Shown piece by piece: positions 10,472 through 19,240 of a stretch of 64,000 nucleotides of DNA. Location: contig NZ_AP025144.1 of the NCBI RefSeq assembly GCF_019977755.1, positions 3,534,001 through 3,598,000 of the forward strand, read 5' to 3'. Positions within the stretch are counted from its first letter, which is position 1. Every line of letters starts with the position of its first letter. This DNA is from Vibrio penaeicida. Its GTDB lineage: Bacteria; Pseudomonadota; Gammaproteobacteria; Enterobacterales; Vibrionaceae. The position numbers and the translations under genes were made by a program. The notes below the pieces were generated by a model. That model did no database searches. It worked only from the letters and a program-made list of their open reading frames with translations, and was not told the origin of the DNA.

Positions 10472-11071
10472 ATGGCATTTGTTGTTGGTTTAACTGGAGG
10501 GATTGCTAGCGGGAAAACAACCGTCGCGAATCTTTTTCAAAAACACTTCAAGATCGATATTGTCGACGCTGATGTTATCGCTAGACAAGTTGTGGAGCCT
10601 AACTCGGAAGGTTTAGGTAAAATTGCAGAGTATTTTGGCGCTGATGTATTAAATTCAGATGGTTCATTAAATCGTGTAGAACTTAGGGCAAGAGTTTTTG
10701 AGAACGAAAATGAAAAACTTTGGCTTAATAACTTGCTTCATCCCATGATTCGCCAGAAAATGAAACAAAGCTTAATGCAGTTACAATCACCTTATGGTCT
10801 ATTGGTTGTGCCTTTGCTTGTAGAGAACCAATTACAATCAATGGCAGATACCGTGCTGGTTGTCGATGTATCACGAGATACACAGATTCAGCGCACCATG
10901 AATAGGGATAATGTCCCTCAAGCGCAAGTCGAGTCTATTTTAAATGCACAAGTAACTCGTGAAGAACGCTTGAGCCATGCAAATGATGTAATAGACAATG
11001 ATTCATCAGAGAGTGACCTATTGTCGCAAGTTACAGCGCTACACCAAAAATATTTATCATTGAGCCACTAA
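10472..11071 (+). CDS. coaE: Dephospho-CoA kinase
   Basis: CoaE phosphorylates the 3'-hydroxyl of dephospho-CoA, the last step of coenzyme A synthesis. The 199-residue product starts MAFVVGLTGGIASGKTTVAN, which includes the P-loop. The DADVIARQVV and LLVENQLQ segments typical of CoaE follow. It sits 51 bases after pilD, and the pilD-coaE-zapD-yacG order is conserved across gammaproteobacteria, so it is probably cotranscribed with the pilus genes or from an internal promoter. Confidence 0.95.
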   Translation: MAFVVGLTGGIASGKTTVANLFQKHFKIDIVDADVIARQVVEPNSEGLGKIAEYFGADVLNSDGSLNRVELRARVFENENEKLWLNNLLHPMIRQKMKQSLMQLQSPYGLLVVPLLVENQLQSMADTVLVVDVSRDTQIQRTMNRDNVPQAQVESILNAQVTREERLSHANDVIDNDSSESDLLSQVTALHQKYLSLSH

Positions 11072-11108
11072 CCCATAACACGGCGAAAGGAGCACAAAGG
11101 CGTTTTTC

Positions 11109-11849
11109 ATGACCACTCATAAATTTGAACATCCATTAAATGAAAAAACTCGAATTTACCTTAGAGTGGAGTCGCTATTGCGACAAATGAGTCACGCGGC
11201 AGCAAAAGTGGACACCGTTCAATACCCGCTGTTCTTTCGCCCTATCTTTGATTTGCTTGAAATATTTGAGCAAATTCAAATGAAATCTGAGCTTGCCAAA
11301 GATCTAGAAAAGCAACGTTTGTCCTATAAATCTTGGCTCAATGTGGATGGCGTTAATCAAGACATGCTGCAAGCCGTTCTCTCCAACATCGATGATGTTC
11401 ATAGAGATCTGATGGCAGCGGAACGTTTTGGTCAATCTTTGAAAGAAGATCGCTTCTTAAGCACCATTCGTCAACGATTCAATCTGCCAGGCGGTTCTTG
11501 TTGTTTTGATTTACCTTCTCTGCACTTTTGGCTACATCAGCCTGATGAAAATAGAAAGAGAGACATTGAAGGCTGGCTTGAAACGCTACAACCTCTGACT
11601 TCCGCATTGCACCTTTGGTTGCAACTGACGCGAGAAACAGGGCATGAAAAGCCAATCATTGCTCGTGCAGGATTTTTCCAAAGTGATGCAGAAGAAGCCA
11701 ACATTCTACGCTTAAATATCCCGTTGGAATACGGTGTTTACCCGATGATTTCAGGTCACAAGAATCGCTTTGCGATAAAATTTATGAGCTTTGAATCAGG
11801 GCAAGCCTACCCACACGATGTCGAGTTTGACTTGGCTATTTGTAGCTAG
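11109..11849 (+). CDS. zapD: Cell division protein ZapD
   Basis: ZapD bundles FtsZ filaments and stabilises the Z ring. The 246-residue protein starts [20 protein letters not shown], the family hallmark, and includes an [16 protein letters not shown] stretch; the length matches E. coli ZapD (247). No membrane segment is visible, as expected for a cytoplasmic FtsZ partner. It lies between coaE and yacG, the standard context. Confidence 0.93.
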   Translation: MTTHKFEHPLNEKTRIYLRVESLLRQMSHAAAKVDTVQYPLFFRPIFDLLEIFEQIQMKSELAKDLEKQRLSYKSWLNVDGVNQDMLQAVLSNIDDVHRDLMAAERFGQSLKEDRFLSTIRQRFNLPGGSCCFDLPSLHFWLHQPDENRKRDIEGWLETLQPLTSALHLWLQLTRETGHEKPIIARAGFFQSDAEEANILRLNIPLEYGVYPMISGHKNRFAIKFMSFESGQAYPHDVEFDLAICS

Positions 11850-11918
11850 ACTCTGTACTTCTTACCTTGGAAAACATGCTAGAATCAACGCTCATCGGAA
11901 CTTAATCAAAAGCACACT

Positions 11919-12113
11919 ATGAATAACGTTACTATCGTAAAATGTCCAACTTGCCAAGCTGATGTTCAATGGGTAGAAAAAAGCACTTTTCGCCCTTTTT
12001 GCAGCAAGAAATGTCAACTTATTGATTTTGGTGAATGGGCAGAGGAAGAAAAATCGATTGCAGGTGCTCCGGACATGTCCGACTCTGATGGCTGGTCAGA
12101 AGAAACTTACTAG
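11919..12113 (+). CDS. yacG: DNA gyrase inhibitor / zinc-binding protein YacG
   Basis: YacG is a small zinc protein that binds GyrB and blocks DNA binding by gyrase. The 64 residues carry the four zinc cysteines in CPTC and CSKKC, with the conserved [20 protein letters not shown] stretch. The acidic C-terminal tail is typical. It is last in the plus-strand run; a hairpin follows, and mutT converges on it. Confidence 0.93.
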   Translation: MNNVTIVKCPTCQADVQWVEKSTFRPFCSKKCQLIDFGEWAEEEKSIAGAPDMSDSDGWSEETY

Positions 12114-12126
12114 ATTTCAGAAGTAC

Positions 12127-12151
12127 AAAGAGACGCCATATACGTCTCTTT
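12127..12151. terminator. Hairpin between convergent yacG and mutT
   Basis: AAAGAGACG and CGTCTCTTT form a perfect nine-base stem around a seven-base loop. The T tract is short on both strands, so it may act as a modest bidirectional terminator. Confidence 0.6.
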
Positions 12152-12204
12152 GAGCAATTCAACAAGGTCTTTTAACACCCCTAATCTCGTCTATTACTGG
12201 TCAG

Positions 12205-12618
12205 TTATTTCGAGGTTATCGCGCCGTAAATATTCATAACCTTTTCCAAGATGGGGACGTTGGCTTCAGGGAAATCATATTGTTGAAGGTCCACTATATT
12301 CACCCATCCTCCTTGTTGCCCCTCTTTACCGTAAGGCTCTTCTTCAAAATCCGTCACCACGAAGAAATCAAATTCTAAAGACTTATCTGGATAATCGTGT
12401 TTCAGTGACTCCAAATGACTCAACGTGGTCACCTTTATCCCAATCTCTTCAAAAAGCTCTCTAATGGTTGCATCCTGAGCCGTTTCACCTTCTTCTACCT
12501 TGCCACCAGGAAACTCCCATAAACCACCTTTGTGGGCTTTGTCAGCCCTCTTAGTGATGAAGACTTGGTCTTTACCCGGATTCAATATGACAGCCGCGGC
12601 AATATGAAGACGTTTCAT
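12205..12618 (-). CDS. mutT: 8-oxo-dGTP diphosphatase MutT
   Basis: MutT hydrolyses 8-oxo-dGTP to the monophosphate, preventing A:G mispairs. The 137-residue product has a complete Nudix box: GGKVEEGETAQDATIRELFE followed by EIG. It also has the N-terminal HIAAAVILNPGKDQVFITKR strand region. The ATG at 12618 is preceded by AAGGAAA. It lies head to head with yacG across a hairpin, and upstream of it is the terminator of the rplS operon, so it needs its own promoter, which I cannot place. Confidence 0.94.
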   Translation of the reverse strand: MKRLHIAAAVILNPGKDQVFITKRADKAHKGGLWEFPGGKVEEGETAQDATIRELFEEIGIKVTTLSHLESLKHDYPDKSLEFDFFVVTDFEEEPYGKEGQQGGWVNIVDLQQYDFPEANVPILEKVMNIYGAITSK

Positions 12619-12721
12619 TTAGTTTCCTTTTTTATGACAAGACAAAGAGCTCAACAAAGCTCTAAAAGATGACTGAGAGTGTATACCCAATTGACACCCT
12701 AACACTATTCTCCACCTCAAA

Positions 12722-12754
12722 AAAAACGGGTTCCCAAATGGGGAACCCGTTTTT
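12722..12754 (-). terminator. Rho-independent terminator of rpsP-rimM-trmD-rplS
   Basis: ACGGGTTCCC and GGGAACCCGT form a strong GC-rich stem with a loop of about five bases, flanked by A and T runs. It lies 22 bases beyond the rplS stop codon. Confidence 0.9.
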
Positions 12755-12775
12755 ACTATGAGAATGCAATCAGCA

Positions 12776-13129
12776 TTACTTCTTAGCAAGTTTCTCTTTA
12801 ATACGAGCTGACTTACCAGAACGCTCACGTAGGTAGTACAGTTTGGCACGACGTACTGCACCACGGCGCTTAACTTCAATGCTGTCAACAATTGGAGAGT
12901 GAGTTTGGAACGTACGCTCAACGCCTTCACCGTTCGAGATCTTACGAACTGTGAATGCAGAGTGTAGACCACGGTTACGAATAGCGATTACAACGCCTTC
13001 GAATGCCTGTAGACGCTCACGGTCACCTTCTTTTACTTTAACCTGAATTACAACAGTGTCACCTGGTGCAAACTTAGGTAGATCTGATTTCATTTGCTCT
13101 TGCTCAAGAGCTTTGATGATGTTGCTCAT
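12776..13129 (-). CDS. rplS: 50S ribosomal protein L19
   Basis: L19 is at the 30S-50S interface. The 117-residue product begins [20 protein letters not shown] and carries the family block [20 protein letters not shown] followed by ERTF; its length is normal. It is the last gene of the rpsP-rimM-trmD-rplS operon, 41 bases after trmD. Confidence 0.97.
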   Translation of the reverse strand: MSNIIKALEQEQMKSDLPKFAPGDTVVIQVKVKEGDRERLQAFEGVVIAIRNRGLHSAFTVRKISNGEGVERTFQTHSPIVDSIEVKRRGAVRRAKLYYLRERSGKSARIKEKLAKK

Positions 13130-13170
13130 TTTGTAAATTCCTAGAATAAACTGATACTAAATTCAATAGG

Positions 13171-13914
13171 TTACTTGCTTCGATATTCTCTAATGAACTC
13201 GGCAAGTAATAATTCCTGTTCGTCAGTCAGAGCTAGGTTTTCCAGAAGCTCTGGTCTTCTAATCCAGGTGCGACCTAGCGATTGCTTTAACCGCCAGCGA
13301 CGAATGTCCTTGTGATTTCCAGACTTGAGTACACTTGGTACTTCAATACCATCCAACACTTCAGGGCGCGTATAGTGCGGGCAATCTAACAAGCCATTAG
13401 CAAAAGAATCTTCCTCTGCCGATGCAAAATCTCCCAATACCCCAGGTACAAACCTAGAGACGGAATCAATTAACGTCATGGCTGGTATTTCACCACCCGT
13501 CATCACAAAATCCCCGATTGACCATTCTTCATCAATCTCAGATTGTATGATGCGCTCATCTACCCCTTCGTAGCGACCACAAATAAGAAGTAAATTCTCA
13601 TTCGTTGCCAATTCTTCTACTCCTTTTTGGTCGAGTTTTCGACCTTGAGGAGAAAGGTAAATGACTTTCGTCTTTCCCGGTGAGGCTTGTTTGGCTGTTT
13701 GAATGGCATCGCGCAAAGGCTGAACCATCATCAACATACCAGGACCACCACCGTAAGGTCTGTCATCAACAGTGCGATGTTTGTCGTGAGTGAAATCTCT
13801 AGGATTCCATGTCTCTACCGACAAGAGACCTTTTTTAACCGCTTGACCTGTTACTCCAAAATCCGTAATAGAACGGAACATTTCAGGAAAAAGGCTAATT
13901 ACGCCAACCCACAT
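13171..13914 (-). CDS. trmD: tRNA (guanine37-N1)-methyltransferase TrmD
   Basis: TrmD methylates G37 next to the anticodon to prevent +1 frameshifting. It is a SPOUT (trefoil-knot) enzyme. The 247-residue product starts [20 protein letters not shown] and has the knot-forming SAM site motifs ([32 protein letters not shown], and [15 protein letters not shown]). The conserved catalytic Asp lies within the knot-proximal C-terminal linker. It lies between rimM and rplS. Confidence 0.97.
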   Translation of the reverse strand: MWVGVISLFPEMFRSITDFGVTGQAVKKGLLSVETWNPRDFTHDKHRTVDDRPYGGGPGMLMMVQPLRDAIQTAKQASPGKTKVIYLSPQGRKLDQKGVEELATNENLLLICGRYEGVDERIIQSEIDEEWSIGDFVMTGGEIPAMTLIDSVSRFVPGVLGDFASAEEDSFANGLLDCPHYTRPEVLDGIEVPSVLKSGNHKDIRRWRLKQSLGRTWIRRPELLENLALTDEQELLLAEFIREYRSK

Positions 13915-13940
13915 GTGTTCTCTCGCTCTAAATTCTGAAG

Positions 13941-14495
13941 CTAGAATCCAGGATCCCAGTCAACTTCGATCCGTTGAGCTTCGCGATCAACTTGAATGAT
14001 CACTTGCTCTTCAAGGAACGGAATTAATCGTTCCTTTTGGCCAAAAGCATCTTTTAGATTCGCTTTTACAACCAAAACATCGTTCGAGCCAGTTTCTAAT
14101 AGGTCAACGACCTCACCAAGGTTATACCCTTTAGTGGTAATAACTTGCATACCGAACAATTCACGCCAGTAGAACTCATCTTCTGACAATTCAGGTAGAG
14201 AAGCGGGGTTTATTGCAATTTCAAAATTGGTTAGTAGGTGAGCTTCCTCGCGGATCTCTAGACCTTCTAATTTACACACCATCCCTTTGTTATGGCGCTT
14301 CCAACTTTCAACTTTGCATTCCACCCAATCACCCTTTTGTTTAATAAACCAAGGGCTATAGTCAAAAATACTTTCAGCATTGTCTGTGTAGGAGAAAACC
14401 TTAAGCCAGCCACGAATGCCGTAAGAAGCACCAAACTTACCTACAACAATTTTCTCGACTTGCTCGCTCATTGTTTCTTTATCCTTCATCGACAT
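13941..14495 (-). CDS. rimM: 16S rRNA processing protein RimM
   Basis: RimM binds S19 and assists maturation of the 30S head. The 184-residue reading has the N-terminal RimM barrel ([20 protein letters not shown]) and a C-terminal PRC-barrel ([20 protein letters not shown]), ending IEVDWDPGF as in E. coli. The start at 14495 ([12 protein letters not shown]) has the form seen in V. cholerae. An internal ATG at 14471, preceded by AAGGAT, is a credible alternative that would give 176 residues. Confidence 0.95.
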   Translation of the reverse strand: MSMKDKETMSEQVEKIVVGKFGASYGIRGWLKVFSYTDNAESIFDYSPWFIKQKGDWVECKVESWKRHNKGMVCKLEGLEIREEAHLLTNFEIAINPASLPELSEDEFYWRELFGMQVITTKGYNLGEVVDLLETGSNDVLVVKANLKDAFGQKERLIPFLEEQVIIQVDREAQRIEVDWDPGF

Positions 14496-14520
14496 AAACT
14501 AATTATCTTCTTTAAAAGAA

Positions 14521-14769
14521 TTAAGCCGCTTTTTGAGCGTCTTTAACTAGCTTAGCTACGCGGTCAGAAACAGTCGCGCCTTGACCAACCCAATGGTTAA
14601 CGCGATCTAGGTCTAGACGTAGACCTTCTTCTTGACCTTGAGCAGTAGGGTTAAAGAAACCCACTTTCTCGATGAAACGGCCAGTTGCAGCTTTGCGGCT
14701 GTCCGCTACTACGATTTGATAGAATGGACGCTTCTTTGCGCCGTGACGTGCCAAACGAATGGTTACCAT
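14521..14769 (-). CDS. rpsP: 30S ribosomal protein S16
   Basis: S16 is a primary assembly protein of the 30S body. The 82-residue product starts [20 protein letters not shown], the highly conserved S16 N-terminus. The ATG is preceded by AGAGGACGAC. It is the first gene of its operon; a promoter is visible at 14865-14892 and a leader hairpin lies in between. Confidence 0.97.
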   Translation of the reverse strand: MVTIRLARHGAKKRPFYQIVVADSRKAATGRFIEKVGFFNPTAQGQEEGLRLDLDRVNHWVGQGATVSDRVAKLVKDAQKAA

Positions 14770-14802
14770 GTCGTCCTCTTTGCTTTCTCAAAAATAAATA
14801 TA

Positions 14803-14840
14803 ACCCCATCAACTCCTCCTATTACCGAGGAATTTGGGGT
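14803..14840 (-). other. Hairpin in the rpsP mRNA leader
   Basis: The 5' leader of the rpsP transcript can fold by pairing ACCCCA with TGGGGT and TCCTC with GAGGA around an internal loop. It lies between the predicted promoter and the rpsP start. No T tract follows, so it does not look like a terminator. It could stabilise the leader or be a ribosomal-protein target, but neither role is shown. Confidence 0.4.
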
Positions 14841-14864
14841 CTCGTGCCAAAATAAAGCTCCGGA

Positions 14865-14892
14865 ATTTTACTCTTATTACTAGTCATTGCAA
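14865..14892 (-). promoter_or_regulatory. Sigma-70 promoter of the rpsP operon
   Basis: Reading minus, a -35 box TTGCAA and a -10 box TAAAAT are separated by 16 bases. They lie about 100 bases upstream of rpsP, and downstream of the -10 comes TCCGGAGC. Confidence 0.6.
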
Positions 14893-15001
14893 GGCTTTTA
14901 GCTATTTTTTCACCACATGAATACGCGACATTTTTATGTGAGCACGATAACAACTTGAAAAAATACTGACCTCGCATTGCTTTTGCTTAGCATAAAAGTA
15001 A

Positions 15002-15033
15002 AAAAAGGAAGCTAATTCATTCGCTTCCTTTTT
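15002..15033 (-). terminator. Rho-independent terminator of ffh
   Basis: AAAAAGGAAGC and GCTTCCTTTTT form an 11-base stem with a ten-base loop, 17 bases after the ffh stop codon. A and T flanks on both sides would allow bidirectional use. Confidence 0.85.
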
Positions 15034-15049
15034 CATATAACGGCTGTTG

Positions 15050-16435
15050 TTATCGACCGAACGGATTAAACCCTCCGCCCGCGCCTCCCATTCCACCCAT
15101 CATACCTTGCATATTTCTCATCATGCCTTTCATGCCACCCTTCTGCATTTTCTTCATCATTTTCTGCATTTGAGTGAACTGCTTCAGCATGCGATTAACG
15201 TCTTGCACTTGGGTACCTGAACCCGAAGCGATACGCTTTTTGCGTGAACCTTTAATGATTTCTGGGCGCTGACGCTCTTTCATGGTCATGGAATTAATGA
15301 TGGCTTCCATTTGCTTGAACATCTTGTCGTCTACTTTATCTTTCACGTTATCTGGTAGTTGGGACATACCTGGCAGTTTGTCCATCATTCCCATCATGCC
15401 GCCCATGTTCTGCATCTGACCAAGCTGCTCACGGAAATCTTCCAAATCAAAGCCTTTTTTCTCTTTGAATTTCTTTGCCAGCTTTTCCGCTTTGTCTTGA
15501 TCCACATTGCGCTGCAGATCTTCGATAAGTGACAGTACGTCACCCATTCCCAAAATACGAGATGCGACACGATCAGGGTGGAATGCTTCTAGAGCATCGG
15601 TTTTTTCACCCACACCCAAGAATTTAATCGGCTTGCCTGTAATATGGCGAACAGATAGCGCCGCACCACCACGTGCATCACCATCCACTTTCGTTAAGAT
15701 AACACCCGTCAATGGAAGCGCGTCGCCAAAGGCTTTTGCTGTATTCGCCGCATCTTGACCTGTCATCGCATCAACAACAAACAAGGTTTCAACTGGTGTG
15801 ATAGCCGAATGAAGCTCTTGGATTTCTTCCATCATTTCATGATCGACAGCAAGGCGACCCGCGGTATCGACGACAAGAACGTCATAGAATTTTTTCTTCG
15901 CATGATCGATAGCAGCATTAGCAATATCGATAGGCTTTTGGTCTGCCGAAGATGGGAAGAAATCAACGCCAACATCACTGGCTAACGTTTCAAGCTGCTT
16001 TATCGCGGCTGGGCGATAAACATCCGCAGAAACAACCAATACTTTCTTCTTGTCGCGCTCGGTCAGTAGCTTAGAGAGTTTACCGACACTGGTGGTTTTA
16101 CCAGCACCTTGCAAACCCGCCATCAAGATGACAGCAGGTGGTTGAGCCGCAAGGTTTAGAGCCTCGTTCGACTCTCCCATCACGGCTTCAAGTTCGCTTT
16201 GAACTATCTTGATGAACTCTTGACCTGGGGTCAGAGATTTGGAGACTTCAACACCGACCGCGCCTTCTTTAACGCGTTTTACGAAATCTCGAACAACGGG
16301 AAGGGCAACATCGGCTTCAAGCAGCGCCATTCGCACTTCACGCAGTGTGTCTTTGATATTGTCTTCGGTCAGTCGACCTTTACCGCTGATATTTTTCAGC
16401 GTACTGGATAGTCTATCCGTTAAATTCTCAAACAT
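15050..16435 (-). CDS. ffh: Signal recognition particle GTPase Ffh
   Basis: Ffh binds 4.5S RNA and the signal sequences of nascent membrane proteins, and with FtsY targets ribosomes to SecYEG. The 461-residue product has an N domain (1-85) and a G domain with GLQGAGKTTSVGKL, DTAGRL, TKVDGDARGGAAL and GVGEKTDALEAF motifs. The methionine-rich M domain (about 300-461) includes SGSGTQVQDVNRMLKQF for RNA binding. The C-terminal tail is very rich in Met and Gly. It is transcribed away from ypjD, the E. coli-like arrangement, with repeat copy C between them. Confidence 0.97.
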   Translation of the reverse strand: MFENLTDRLSSTLKNISGKGRLTEDNIKDTLREVRMALLEADVALPVVRDFVKRVKEGAVGVEVSKSLTPGQEFIKIVQSELEAVMGESNEALNLAAQPPAVILMAGLQGAGKTTSVGKLSKLLTERDKKKVLVVSADVYRPAAIKQLETLASDVGVDFFPSSADQKPIDIANAAIDHAKKKFYDVLVVDTAGRLAVDHEMMEEIQELHSAITPVETLFVVDAMTGQDAANTAKAFGDALPLTGVILTKVDGDARGGAALSVRHITGKPIKFLGVGEKTDALEAFHPDRVASRILGMGDVLSLIEDLQRNVDQDKAEKLAKKFKEKKGFDLEDFREQLGQMQNMGGMMGMMDKLPGMSQLPDNVKDKVDDKMFKQMEAIINSMTMKERQRPEIIKGSRKKRIASGSGTQVQDVNRMLKQFTQMQKMMKKMQKGGMKGMMRNMQGMMGGMGGAGGGFNPFGR

Positions 16436-16539
16436 TACTTATTCGCCTAATCAATGCGATACTTTGTCGCGAGTATACAATATACGCACACGAGTGTCTG
16501 TCTTCTGTGTTATGAATCCTTGAAGTGACTTCAGTATCT

Positions 16540-16802
16540 ATACTCAAGCTACCTCAAGTGCAGGATTCAGAGCTCTATCTTCTGTTTCAATTCAAGGAAA
16601 AGAACGCAGTGGAATGACGAGTCCTTTTCAAGTTTTTTGACGATGAAGTGGGACAGAAGATAAGCTCCCAAGGGCGAGTTTGCTCGGTTTTCATACTGCG
16701 TTACCGATTCTTGATTTAGAACCACTAGATCTTCAAATCGGTGCCTAGTCTGAATACCAAGCAATTCTCGCTGAACCTAGCATCTTGAGGTAGCTTGAGT
16801 AT
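16540..16802. repeat. 263-bp folded intergenic repeat, copy C
   Basis: This is a diverged copy in the same orientation as copy A. The ends ATACTCAAGCTACCTCAA and TTGAGGTAGCTTGAGTAT are still perfectly complementary, although three positions differ from copy A on each side. Arm 1 pairs ATCTTCTGT with ACAGAAGAT. Arm 2 pairs TTGCTCGGTTTTCA with TGAATACCAAGCAA, with two mismatched or wobble pairs. A lone remnant, CAAGTCACTTGGGTAT, follows at 16817-16832. The element separates ffh from ypjD. A 65-codon open frame inside it is an accident of the repeat. Confidence 0.85.
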
Positions 16803-16866
16803 ATGCTATGAACTTGCAAGTCACTTGGGTATAATCCCTTATTCTGACAGTAAAATTGTGGAAACC

Positions 16867-17661
16867 ATGGAAAATTTGATTGCGGTTATAGCTGTTATTC
16901 TTTATTTCTTGGCCGTCGCGACCATCGTTCCAGGCCTTGCTAATCAAACAGGTATTAAAACGCGTACCGTATTTGTCAGCGCTCTTTTAGCTTTGGTTTT
17001 CCACGCTTGGCTTCTTAGTGATCTAATCTTTGACGGTTCAGGGCAAAACCTGAGTATTCTCAACGTCGCTTCTCTCATCAGCTTTATAATTTCACTGGTG
17101 ATGAGCGCCTCCATGTTCAAAACACGCTTATGGTTTTTGCTCCCAGTTGTTTACGGGTTTTCGGCAATAAACTTATCTGCAGCCACATTTTTACCAAGTG
17201 CCTACATTACGCATTTAGAAAACGACCCTAAACTATTGATCCATATTTCTTTAGCGTTGTTTTCGTACTCAACGTTAACTATCGCTGCGCTTTATGCACT
17301 GCAGCTAGCGTGGCTAGATCATAAACTTAAAGCCAAAAAAGCCCTAGCCATTAACCCTAACCTGCCTCCATTAATGATGGTGGAAAGGCAACTTTTCAAG
17401 ATCATTTTGATTGGAACTGTACTCTTATCAGCAACACTGCTGACAGGCTACGTATTTGTTCAAGACATGTTCATACAAGGCAAGGCACATAAGGCTATTT
17501 TGTCTTTTATCGCTTGGGTTATCTATACCGTGCTTTTGTGGGGACACTATCAGCAAGGCTGGCGTGGGAAAAAAGTGACTTGGTTTGCAGTAAGTGGTGC
17601 GACACTGCTCACTCTTGCGTACTTTGGAAGCCGCTTTGTGCGAGAGATCATTCTTAGCTGA
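16867..17661 (+). CDS. ypjD: Inner-membrane CcsA/HemX-like protein YpjD
   Basis: This is a polytopic inner-membrane protein of the cytochrome c assembly (CcsA/ResC) superfamily. The family moves or binds heme, but the role of YpjD itself is not established. I chose the ATG at 16867 (264 residues, E. coli YpjD is 263). An in-frame start at 16795 lies inside repeat copy C and would add residues unlike the family. About eight hydrophobic helices are spread over the protein. The family usually has a Trp-rich periplasmic region; I cannot see a strong WWD motif. ffh-ypjD-corB order matches E. coli. Confidence 0.88.
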   Translation: MENLIAVIAVILYFLAVATIVPGLANQTGIKTRTVFVSALLALVFHAWLLSDLIFDGSGQNLSILNVASLISFIISLVMSASMFKTRLWFLLPVVYGFSAINLSAATFLPSAYITHLENDPKLLIHISLALFSYSTLTIAALYALQLAWLDHKLKAKKALAINPNLPPLMMVERQLFKIILIGTVLLSATLLTGYVFVQDMFIQGKAHKAILSFIAWVIYTVLLWGHYQQGWRGKKVTWFAVSGATLLTLAYFGSRFVREIILS

Positions 17662-17760
17662 TTTATACTTGCTTTTCTTTTTCAACCGCTCTAAAAAGTT
17701 GAAGAAGACCGCTTTTGCTCATTACTTCACCAATTCCGTAATATAAGGACAGTTACAACT

Positions 17761-19026
17761 TTGGATGATATATCAACGGGCGTCTTGTTTGCCCTGCTGG
17801 CGGTACTGATCGTCATTTCCGGTTACTTTTCTGGTTCTGAAACCGGGATGATGTCACTCAATCGATACCGTCTTAAACACCTGTCTAAAGAAGGACATAA
17901 AGGTGCTCGCCGAGTTGAGAAACTACTGGATCGTCCAGATCGATTGATCGGTCTGATTCTGATTGGTAACAACCTAGTTAATATCCTTGCGTCTGCAATC
18001 GCAACTATCTTAGGGATGCGCTTATATGGTGATTTAGGGGTTGCAATAGCCACTGGTGCCCTGACTCTAGTCGTCCTTGTCTTTGCCGAGGTCACGCCAA
18101 AAACTCTTGCGTCTCTTTACCCTGAAAAAGTCTCATACGCCAGTTCTGTCGTACTGACTTTACTTATGAAAATACTGTCGCCATTAGTATTACTCGTTAA
18201 CTTCATTACTAACGGGTTTTTGCGCATCCTTGGCATAAAAGCCAAACACGGCGACGACGATCATTTGAGCTCTGAAGAGCTTCGTACTGTGGTGAATGAA
18301 GCTGGCGGGCTGATACCTCGCCGACACCAAGACATGCTGATTTCGATTCTTGATTTGGAGCACGTGACGGTAAATGACATCATGGTGCCTCGAAATGAGA
18401 TTACCGGTATCGACATTAACGACGATTGGAAATCTATCGTTCGTCAGTTAACGCACTCGCCTCATGGCAGAGTCGTTCTTTACCGTGACCAGATTGATGA
18501 AGTCGTCGGAATGCTAAGATTAAGAGAATCTTATCGTCTGATGCTAGACAAGAATGAATTCACTAAAGAAACCCTATTAAGGGCAGCAGATGAAGTGTAT
18601 TTCATTCCTGAAGCGACACCATTGAATGTTCAATTACTCAAATTCCAACGAAACAAAGAACGTATTGGTCTGATCGTAAATGAATATGGTGACATCATAG
18701 GCTTGATTACACTTGAAGACATTCTAGAAGAGATCGTTGGCGAGTTTACCACCTCAATGGCACCAAGCCTTTCTGAAGAAATTACACCACAAAACGACGG
18801 AAGTTTCTTAATTGAAGGTAGTGCCAATATCAGGGATATCAATAAAGGGTTGAGTTGGGAGCTTCCAACCGATGGACCAAGAACATTAAACGGGCTGATC
18901 TTGGAGCACCTTGAGGATATTCCTGAAAGCCAGTTGAGTATCCAAGTGGCGAGCCATCCAATGGAAATTATTGATTTTACTGAGAACAAAATAAAACTAG
19001 TCAAGGTTTACCCTTCTCATCAGTAG
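17761..19026 (+). CDS. corB: CNNM/CBS-domain magnesium transport-associated protein CorB (TTG start)
   Basis: CorB is a CNNM-family membrane protein linked to Mg2+ and Co2+ efflux. The 421 residues comprise an N-terminal CNNM membrane domain (about 1-190, with SGSETGMMSLNRYRLKHL and VFAEVTPKTLASLYPEK), two CBS domains (about 205-325, with VNDIMVPRNEITGIDI and NEYGDIIGLITLEDILEEIV), and a C-terminal CorC/HlyC transporter-associated domain (about 340-421). It starts at TTG 17761, with TAAGGA 11 bases upstream, and the encoded MDDIST matches the family N-terminus. It lies 99 bases after ypjD. Confidence 0.92.
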   Translation: MDDISTGVLFALLAVLIVISGYFSGSETGMMSLNRYRLKHLSKEGHKGARRVEKLLDRPDRLIGLILIGNNLVNILASAIATILGMRLYGDLGVAIATGALTLVVLVFAEVTPKTLASLYPEKVSYASSVVLTLLMKILSPLVLLVNFITNGFLRILGIKAKHGDDDHLSSEELRTVVNEAGGLIPRRHQDMLISILDLEHVTVNDIMVPRNEITGIDINDDWKSIVRQLTHSPHGRVVLYRDQIDEVVGMLRLRESYRLMLDKNEFTKETLLRAADEVYFIPEATPLNVQLLKFQRNKERIGLIVNEYGDIIGLITLEDILEEIVGEFTTSMAPSLSEEITPQNDGSFLIEGSANIRDINKGLSWELPTDGPRTLNGLILEHLEDIPESQLSIQVASHPMEIIDFTENKIKLVKVYPSHQ

Positions 19027-19037
19027 CAAACAATATT

Positions 19038-19065
19038 CGCCCTGATAAGTCAGGGCGTTTCTCTC
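19038..19065 (+). terminator. Rho-independent terminator of corB
   Basis: CGCCCTGA and TCAGGGCG form a perfect eight-base stem with a TAAG loop, followed by TTTCTCTC, just after the corB stop codon. Confidence 0.8.
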
Positions 19066-19240
19066 GCACAAAACCCTTCCTTCTTACCTTAGCGACCCTC
19101 ACCTCAGATTCAAAAGTGAGAATTGCGCCCCTTTAATTTTCCATGATTACGAATAGCGTGAACGAACACTCAATTCAAAATGGTCTTTCGAGCTAGCTTT
19201 TCTAGACACGTGTCGCTTTATTGCAAAGGAGAAGCTTAAC

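Noticed and set aside
14902..15096. A 64-codon minus frame past the ffh 3' end
   Set aside because: It overlaps the ffh 3' end and its terminator, has no family match and no ribosome site.
16567..16764. A 65-codon minus frame within repeat copy C
   Set aside because: It lies fully inside the repeat, has no ribosome site, and copies A and B do not keep the frame.
16795..16866. Longer ypjD start
   Set aside because: It begins inside repeat copy C and adds residues absent from the family.
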